A stretch of DNA of 64,000 bases from contig NGBS01000900.1 of NCBI GenBank assembly GCA_002245135.1, positions 1-64,000 of the forward strand, in the 5' to 3' direction. Position 1 is the first letter of the stretch; each line of letters opens with the position of its first letter. Below the pieces are notes generated by a model. It saw only the letters and a program-made list of their open reading frames with translations, had not been told where the DNA came from and ran no database searches. The DNA is from Proteromonas lacertae (taxonomy: Eukaryota > Sar > Bigyra > Opalinata > Proteromonadidae). The position numbers and the translations under genes are program-made. Below, one piece after another: positions 58,278 to 64,000 of the stretch.

Positions 58278-59402
58278 AGAGGAAAAGAATCAATCATCAA
58301 ATTAATTCTTCAGTTTAAAAGATTTCAATTACATTCTATACTAAAAACAATAGCAGATGTTATAGAGTCTATTACCTTTGCTTTGTATGAAGATTCAGTA
58401 GATTTGGCAGTGTATTTTATTTGTTATATAATGGAAGAACAGTTTAAGGATTATTATGCTTATGTTGTAGCTGTTTTAAATATAAATCATTATTGTCATA
58501 CAACAATTCATCATGATAAAGAGTTTAAAGAGGAAGAAGAAATTGTAAGAAAACATAACATTGAAAGTATATTGGATTATGATTTTGATGATAAAAGAAT
58601 TCTGTATGAATCATTTTCAAAGAGTATTTATCACGAGAGATTGGAGTATTTAGGTGATGCAATATTAGATTGGATATTATTTTTAGATATTTATTCCAAA
58701 TATAAAGAATCATTAACTCCGCTTATTATATATGGTATATATGATAAAGAGTATATATATTTATATAGATCTAAGAGCTAACTTAACATCAAATGAAGCA
58801 CAATGCTATATTTTTTGTTCTTTAGGATTACATAATGTTTTGATAGATACAACAACTGATCATTCCAAAATTGATGAATATGTATTTATATATTCATGAT
58901 TATATATATTTAATAGATTGAAAAGTTAAGAAAAGGTCAAATTAATTTTGGAAATGGAAGTGAATTCAAAACAATCTCTCCTTTATGTCCTTCCTCTGCA
59001 TTATTAGAAATTGAAAAAATAGATGAATTTGGATGTGGAAATAGAAATATAACCTGGAAAGTATTAAGTGATACTTTTGAAGCTTTAATTGGAGGTGTAT
59101 TATTAGATGGTGGAATAAGCAAGACAATTCAAGTTGTACATAGAATAATGGAACCTTTTCTGTCTAAACATATGAATATTGATAATATTAAACACCATCC
59201 TGCTACTAATCTACAGCTTTATGTTCAGGAGAATAAAATGAATATGTCTATTGAATGTACATTACTTTCAGATGATCAATACGAATGTAAAATCATTATA
59301 GATAACACACTATACGCAACTGAGAAGGATTTCAAAAAGAAAGAAGCAGTGTATAAAGCTTATATTACTGCAAATCGTGTTTTAAATATTGCTAATAAAT
59401 AA
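58278..59402 (+). CDS. Dicer-type RNase III C-terminus (RNase IIIb + dsRBD), 5' truncated
   Basis: The open frame begins only 70 bp after the duplication edge and has no ATG at a sensible place. It starts with the end of a first RNase III domain (KTIADVIESITFALYEDSVD). A complete second one follows: HERLEYLGDAILDWIL (signature), LRANLTSNEAQ, and WKVLSDTFEALIGGVLLDGG with the catalytic Asp and Glu retained. The C-terminus KDFKKKEAVYKAYITANRVL fits a dsRNA-binding fold. Two GT-AG introns (about 58736-58769 and 58882-58916) splice in frame. Helicase, PAZ and most of RNase IIIa are missing, so this looks like the decapitated 3' end of a Dicer gene, or a relic. Confidence 0.65.
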
Positions 59403-59634
59403 ATATATATCTTCATTAATACTCTAATTTTTAATTTCATTGTTATTAATACCCAATTGTTGAATCATACTTATCATCAGAACACATGCATTAGAATTAT
59501 AACATTTTTGTTTATCTATAGCAACTCTGTGATTAGAAAAATGAAATTAATACCAATTTACATTGACATTGTCATTATTATGTAACAATTTGCATTTCTT
59601 AAAATGAAAGTATCTGATTCATATATTAGTGAAA

Positions 59635-61749
59635 ATGGGTATTATATATATTAAATGTAACAAAAATAGACTATGCAGACAAATTGCAAATCAAGGCTTT
59701 GGAGATTTAAAAGTTTTAGTTGGAGGAGAAGAAATTATTAGTTCAAAGGCCGTTTTCATAGTTTCAAACCCTATATTCAAAGAATTGATAGAAAATAGTG
59801 AAAATGGTAATGTTATTGAATTTAATGAGGATTGTAGTATTGAATCATTTTTTGAGCTAGAAAAGTATTACAGTGGAGGGTGTATGAATATAAATCAGAA
59901 TAATGTATGTGACATGCTATCAACATGTATTTATTATAATGAATGTAAAGTAATTCCAAGTTGTTTGAAGTTTATAAAAGAACATTTAAATGAAGAAGTC
60001 ATTATGAAACTGATAAGAATGATTAATGCATATGAAGATAATATTGAAAGAATGAAAGAAGTGATAAGAGAGGTAAAGGTTATAATTGATAATTATGTCA
60101 AGAAAAATGGATATAAACTATTGAAAGAAGAATATTTGAATGAATTAGAATTGAAAGATTTGAGAATAATAATAAAAGAAATGAAATATATAAAGAATAA
60201 TGAGAATTGGTTATTTAATATTTTGTTCGAAAAATATGAAAAAGAAATGGAAAAAGAAATATATAATGAAAAAGAAAAGATTGAAATAGAGAATGAATAT
60301 ATAGATTTAATAACAAAATCAATTAATTTTGATAAAATAGAGATGAGATTATTAAGACCAAGAGAAGTTGATTTTATAAAAGATAAAATGAGTTTGTCAA
60401 AACTGTTTTACAAAAGTAATAATAAAAATAATAATCATATATTCATTAATTTGAATAAGATAGAAGATAAAGAGATAGAAGAAATAATATTTAAATATTA
60501 TATAGAAGATGAGTTAATATTAATAGAAGAAAGAGATATAGAAGTATTAGAAAAGAGTGATGTAAAGAAGGTAATAGAAATGCTAATACAACATGAAGAT
60601 ATAAAAATGAAAGAAATAAGCATGATGATCATTCTTGATAGTAAAATGAGAAATGAAAATGTAGATGAAATAATTAGTAAAGAAGAAATGTCTAATCTAA
60701 TTATGTTATTAGCAAATGAATATAAATCCAATGAAAGTGAAAGATTATATAAATGCTTTTGTTTATTCATTAAAGATACAGATACTATATCAACAATTAG
60801 ATATTTATGTGGAATAGAAATATTCTTTCATATATTGAATTACTGCTGTTATTTAACTAATGATATAAAAGAAAAATTAATCACTTATATAAGAAATCAA
60901 ATTTGTAATGATAATGAATATGAAATGATGATAAAAACAGTGTACAATAAAGAAATAATATCAGAATTAATAAAAGTTACCTCATTTACCTATCCTTCAT
61001 CAATAATAAAAGTATATGGCAAATTCTCAATTAAACCAACATATGATGGTAAAAATTGTAAATTTTCAATAGAACCACAATTACCAGATGGAATTATGTT
61101 AAATTCTAAAACAGGAGAAATTAATGGTTGTATTGATAAAGAAATTGATAACACTGAAAATTTAGTAAGATGTCATAATACGATTTACAATTTGGAATAT
61201 AAAATAACATTAGTTTATGAAAATATTGTATTTTCTAAGGAATATAAAAATAAATATGTGACAGTCAGTTATAATGACAAAATAATAACTAATAATGATA
61301 GTAATAATGATGATGATGATATTAATGATCATTGTTTCATTGAGATAAAGATGGAAAGGGGGATATATCGTTTTGTGTATAAATTTTTGCAAAATAGATC
61401 AGATAATGATTCACTATCGTTTAGTTTATCTATTGTAATGTGTGGAGGATATTATGGTAATTATGAGTTTTATTCATGTGGATATGCTATAGAAAATGGT
61501 AGAAGTCTAGATATTACAGGTTTTTGTAATATTGGAAGAGTTGTTAATAAAAATCCAAATTTCAATGATTGTGGAGATGGTTCAATTTATGAAGTGATTG
61601 TTGATATGAATAAAAGAGAATTTTGGATTAGTCATAATTATTCATCTCCTGTTTTACTTGTTAAAGATTTACCTTCTCCATTATATCCATGCTGTGAATC
61701 AGGATCAAAATGTTCAATAGAATTAATATCATATATGCATTATGAATAA
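59635..61749 (+). CDS. BTB - helical - putative-Ig - SPRY protein, right copy
   Basis: Single-exon gene of about 704 residues; I prefer the ATG at 59635. BTB-like start: QGFGDLKVLVGGEEIISSKA, CSIESFFELEKYYSGG. Then Lys/Glu/Ile-rich helical sequence to residue about 450. A putative-Ig repeat (FSIEPQLPDGIMLNSKTGEI) precedes the SPRY-like domain (FIEIKMERGIYRFVYKF; DMNKREFWISHN). Putative-Ig domains are usually extracellular, so their presence between BTB and SPRY is odd. Paralogue of the minus-strand gene at 50885-53006. Confidence 0.65.
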   Translation: MGIIYIKCNKNRLCRQIANQGFGDLKVLVGGEEIISSKAVFIVSNPIFKELIENSENGNVIEFNEDCSIESFFELEKYYSGGCMNINQNNVCDMLSTCIYYNECKVIPSCLKFIKEHLNEEVIMKLIRMINAYEDNIERMKEVIREVKVIIDNYVKKNGYKLLKEEYLNELELKDLRIIIKEMKYIKNNENWLFNILFEKYEKEMEKEIYNEKEKIEIENEYIDLITKSINFDKIEMRLLRPREVDFIKDKMSLSKLFYKSNNKNNNHIFINLNKIEDKEIEEIIFKYYIEDELILIEERDIEVLEKSDVKKVIEMLIQHEDIKMKEISMMIILDSKMRNENVDEIISKEEMSNLIMLLANEYKSNESERLYKCFCLFIKDTDTISTIRYLCGIEIFFHILNYCCYLTNDIKEKLITYIRNQICNDNEYEMMIKTVYNKEIISELIKVTSFTYPSSIIKVYGKFSIKPTYDGKNCKFSIEPQLPDGIMLNSKTGEINGCIDKEIDNTENLVRCHNTIYNLEYKITLVYENIVFSKEYKNKYVTVSYNDKIITNNDSNNDDDDINDHCFIEIKMERGIYRFVYKFLQNRSDNDSLSFSLSIVMCGGYYGNYEFYSCGYAIENGRSLDITGFCNIGRVVNKNPNFNDCGDGSIYEVIVDMNKREFWISHNYSSPVLLVKDLPSPLYPCCESGSKCSIELISYMHYE

Positions 61750-62481
61750 TTATTATTTGAGATATTATTTGCTTTGTATGGGTAGTTTAATACTCCTAAT
61801 CATAATAGTAATAGTAAATAACAGAATATCAATAGAAAGCATTTTCTTGATGATCATATTGGCTATATTTCTTTTTTCATCATTTATTATTTTTTGAATT
61901 ATTATTGTTTTAGATTGTATAGTCAGTTGTATTAAGATCTATTTCAACTAGCAAATTATAAAAATGTTTTGTTTGGATACCTAGTAGTTTATACTTAATT
62001 TACTATATTGTAAACAAAAAAGTCCAAGCTATGCTGTGTATAAAATATTACCTGCTTAAAGTAAAAGACTCTTTCTGAAGTAGAAAACCAACAAACATGT
62101 AACATTAAAACCAAATGAAACTAAATTAACCATTTAATTAAATGCAAAGAGTGGAATGAAAATAAAAAATTGAATAAAAACAAAAAAGAATATGAAGTAA
62201 AATAGATGAGAGTGATTGTAAGATATATAGAAATGTTTAGACGGAAACAAGATCTTCATCATTAGTTGATAATAAAAAAATTATAAGTACATGTTTACAA
62301 ATTATAAAATTACAGTGAATCTAAATTTAAACATAATCATAATAGTCATTATTAAATAATCATTTACATATACAATTATTACATATAAGTGATGTTATTA
62401 AGAGAAAATAAAATTACACCTACAAAGCATAACGACTATATTATTTAATTTGATTTTCTGTTTTAGTTTAGTAGTTGGTAT
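61750..62481. other. Intergenic region, nothing recognised
   Basis: About 730 bp of AT-rich sequence with multiple stops in all frames. I see no tRNA, no repeat and no coding exon. It must include the 3' end of the BTB-SPRY gene and the promoter of the kinase-SPRY gene. Confidence 0.5.
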
Positions 62482-63965
62482 ATGGGTAATAAAACTTCTA
62501 AACAATTAGGATTAGGCTTTTTAAGTAATTATAAAGTATAGTAGTTATAATTTTTACACTAGATACTGAAAAATTTAGATGCTTCTAACCACATGAATAT
62601 ATTTCTTGTAAAGAACAGAGAAAATGGCAGGATTGAGAGACTTAAAATGGTAATTTGTGAAAACTTTCCTGATCAAAATGTAGGTTACTTTTATAGTAGG
62701 TTAAACATCATTCAATCATTTTGTTCATATTATATAACTCCTTACATTATGATAAGAAGAACCCCAGAATATGTAGTATTTTCAGTTCCAGAATTTGAAA
62801 CGTCACTATCGAAGGTAAATATTAAGGAGTACTTTAGAGAATTAGACAGATATACGCTTATTTTAGAAATATGTTATGCAACCAAAATATTACATCATTT
62901 TCATGGATTAATAAATGGTAATATAAAACCAAATAATATTCTAATTAGTAAAGATGGGCATTACTATGTTTCTGATTTGTCTTCATATTTATTATATTCT
63001 GATACACCAAGTGGCTACCCTTTAAATGTAAATAGTATTGATTATATGCCTCCAGAGATGTTGTATAATCAAGAAATCACCACTAAATCAGATATGTGGA
63101 ATATTGGAGTTATTATGTATTATATATTCTTTGGAATAACTCCATTTCATGGTAAAAATATAACGGACATTATATTGAATATTAAATTATGTTCTTATTC
63201 AATGAAACTTATTGGATCAACTGATGAAAGTAGTAAAGTAGAACAAGAAATATTTCAAGAAGAATGTAAAAGAGTATACAAAATAATCCAGAAATTAATT
63301 GTAAAAGATGAAGGTAAAAGAATTAATATTGATGAACTATTTGAAGAAATAAAAAGTATGTACATTGTTTATATTTTTATATATTTTGATTAGATGCAAA
63401 TGGAATAAACGCTATGACAAACAAAGAAAATGAAAAAAGTGTGAATTTAGATATTCATTTTGCTAAAGATTATAAACACAAAAACATTGATATTGATGAA
63501 GATGATCCTAAATGTATAACTAATATAAAATATAAGAAATCAACTTGGCCGCATTGCTATACAAACATTACAATGAATGTAAATACAGGTGTTTATCATA
63601 TCATATTTCAAGTATTTGTGAGTAGAAAAGAAGGAGGACAATTCTTCTTTGGAGGTACAAATAGTTTAAAATATAAAGGAAATGATGTTACAGATGGTAA
63701 AGGAACGTGTTGTATTTCTGTTGGTTGGAATGGATCGTTGATTTATGGTAAAAATGGTGATATAATTCAAAAACCTACAGGTTATGCTAGTGATGGTGAA
63801 AAATATGAACTTATATTTAATTCTAATCATAATAGTTTCAGTATCAAATTTGAAGATGGAAGAGAAGAAATTCTTTTCAAAAACATCAAATATCCCTTAA
63901 AAGTATTTGCAATACCTGCCTATTTGGGAGATTCTGTTGAGGTTATTAGTTGTTGGAAGTTGTAA
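62482..63965 (+). CDS. N-myristoylated-type kinase-like protein fused to SPRY
   Basis: MGNKTSKQLG at the start is a candidate N-myristoylation site. A 27-nt intron joins FLSNYK to ILKNLDASNHMNIFLVKN. The protein-kinase fold is recognisable by HHFHGLINGNIKPNNILISK (catalytic loop with NGN instead of HRD), YYVSDLSSYLL (DFG reads SDL), YMPPEML (APE-like) and KSDMWNIGVIMYYIFFGITP. The missing His-Arg and altered DFG suggest a pseudokinase. A second intron (about 63357-63394) leads to a SPRY-like domain (NITMNVNTGVYHIIFQVFVS; ISVGWNGSLIY; FEDGREEILFKNI), related to the SPRY modules of the two BTB proteins nearby. Confidence 0.65.
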
Positions 63966-64000
63966 GATATGTATATATTATTTAATTTATTTAATACACT

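Noticed and set aside
1-64000. Ciliate-type nuclear code (UAA/UAG as Gln)
   Set aside because: Reading these stops as Gln does not restore the broken genes, because the frames before and after differ by one base. Intact genes (UBA1, PP4, Rab18, KIN17) also end at ordinary TAA, TAG or TGA codons at family length.
1-64000. CRISPR arrays, insertion sequences, integrated viruses
   Set aside because: No regularly spaced direct repeats, transposase, integrase, capsid or polymerase-like ORF was seen. The only large repeat is the eEF1B-gamma inverted duplication.
1-64000. Assignment to Dictyostelium or to anaerobic gut fungi
   Set aside because: Q/N tracts and AT content fit both superficially, but introns are far shorter than in dictyostelids, and the PPR-type mitochondrial protein argues against gut fungi, which lack a mitochondrial genome.

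Overview
The window is nuclear DNA from an AT-rich eukaryotic microbe. Genes are densely packed and carry many very short GT-AG introns, typically 26-45 nt and usually starting GTAT. UAA, UAG and UGA all appear to be used as ordinary stops. Several genes bear on the biology of the organism: a PPR-type protein with a mitochondrial-type N-terminus (aerobic-type mitochondria), an SPD-2/CEP192 relative (centrosome or basal body), a KAR5/GEX1/Brambleberry relative (nuclear fusion, hence sex), a Dicer-type RNase III fragment (RNAi), and candidate U12-type introns (a minor spliceosome). Long CAA/AAT-encoded Gln/Asn tracts resemble dictyostelids, but the introns are far shorter than in that group. I read it as an amoeboid or early-diverging opisthokont protist and cannot name the species.

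Layout. 1-7716: class C GPCR whose ectodomain is a chain of about five bacterial-type substrate-binding domains. 7873-9082: PPR-like protein. 9207-9917(-) and 10009-11049(+): divergent RNA polymerase I subunit A49 and a small CLASP/TOG protein. 11211-13454: secreted protein with putative-Ig repeats. 13519-14715(-) and 14787-15479(+): coiled-coil protein and Rab18. 15577-16635(-) and 16707-17752(+): enoyl-CoA hydratase family protein and PP4 catalytic subunit. 18002-18637(-): two-SANT protein. 18794-20367(-) and 20455-22893(+): RS/TPR protein and BRE1. 23038-23616: zinc-finger protein. 23751-24202(-) and 24334-26031(+): small membrane protein and KAR5-like protein. 26210-35998: SPD-2/CEP192-like protein with a huge Q/N/S-rich insert. 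36391-38768: MRH-type receptor and a GT61-like glycosyltransferase. 38939-43597: UBR-box/B-box/pseudokinase fusion. 43709-47156: UBA1. 47265-50699: LRR protein. 50885-53006(-): BTB-SPRY protein. 53237-53308: tRNA-Ala(UGC). 53340-58205: a 1.6 kb inverted duplication carrying two eEF1B-gamma genes, with KIN17 between the arms. 58278-59402: Dicer-type RNase III C-terminus lying against the right edge of the duplication. 59635-61749: second BTB-SPRY protein. 62482-63965: kinase-like SPRY protein.

Three observations cut across the window. (i) Five intron candidates start ATATC(C/T)TTT, carry a TTCTTTAAC/TTTCTTAAT-like branch site and end AA, AC or GA, which looks like a U12-type class with a relaxed 3' end. 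(ii) Nearly every frame break in otherwise coherent genes has the same sign (+1, one extra base), clustered in the Q/N-rich gene and the first kilobase. This is either a systematic assembly problem or tolerated/programmed +1 frameshifting. (iii) A TCAAGCC/GGCTTGA element lies about 15-50 nt upstream of many start codons.
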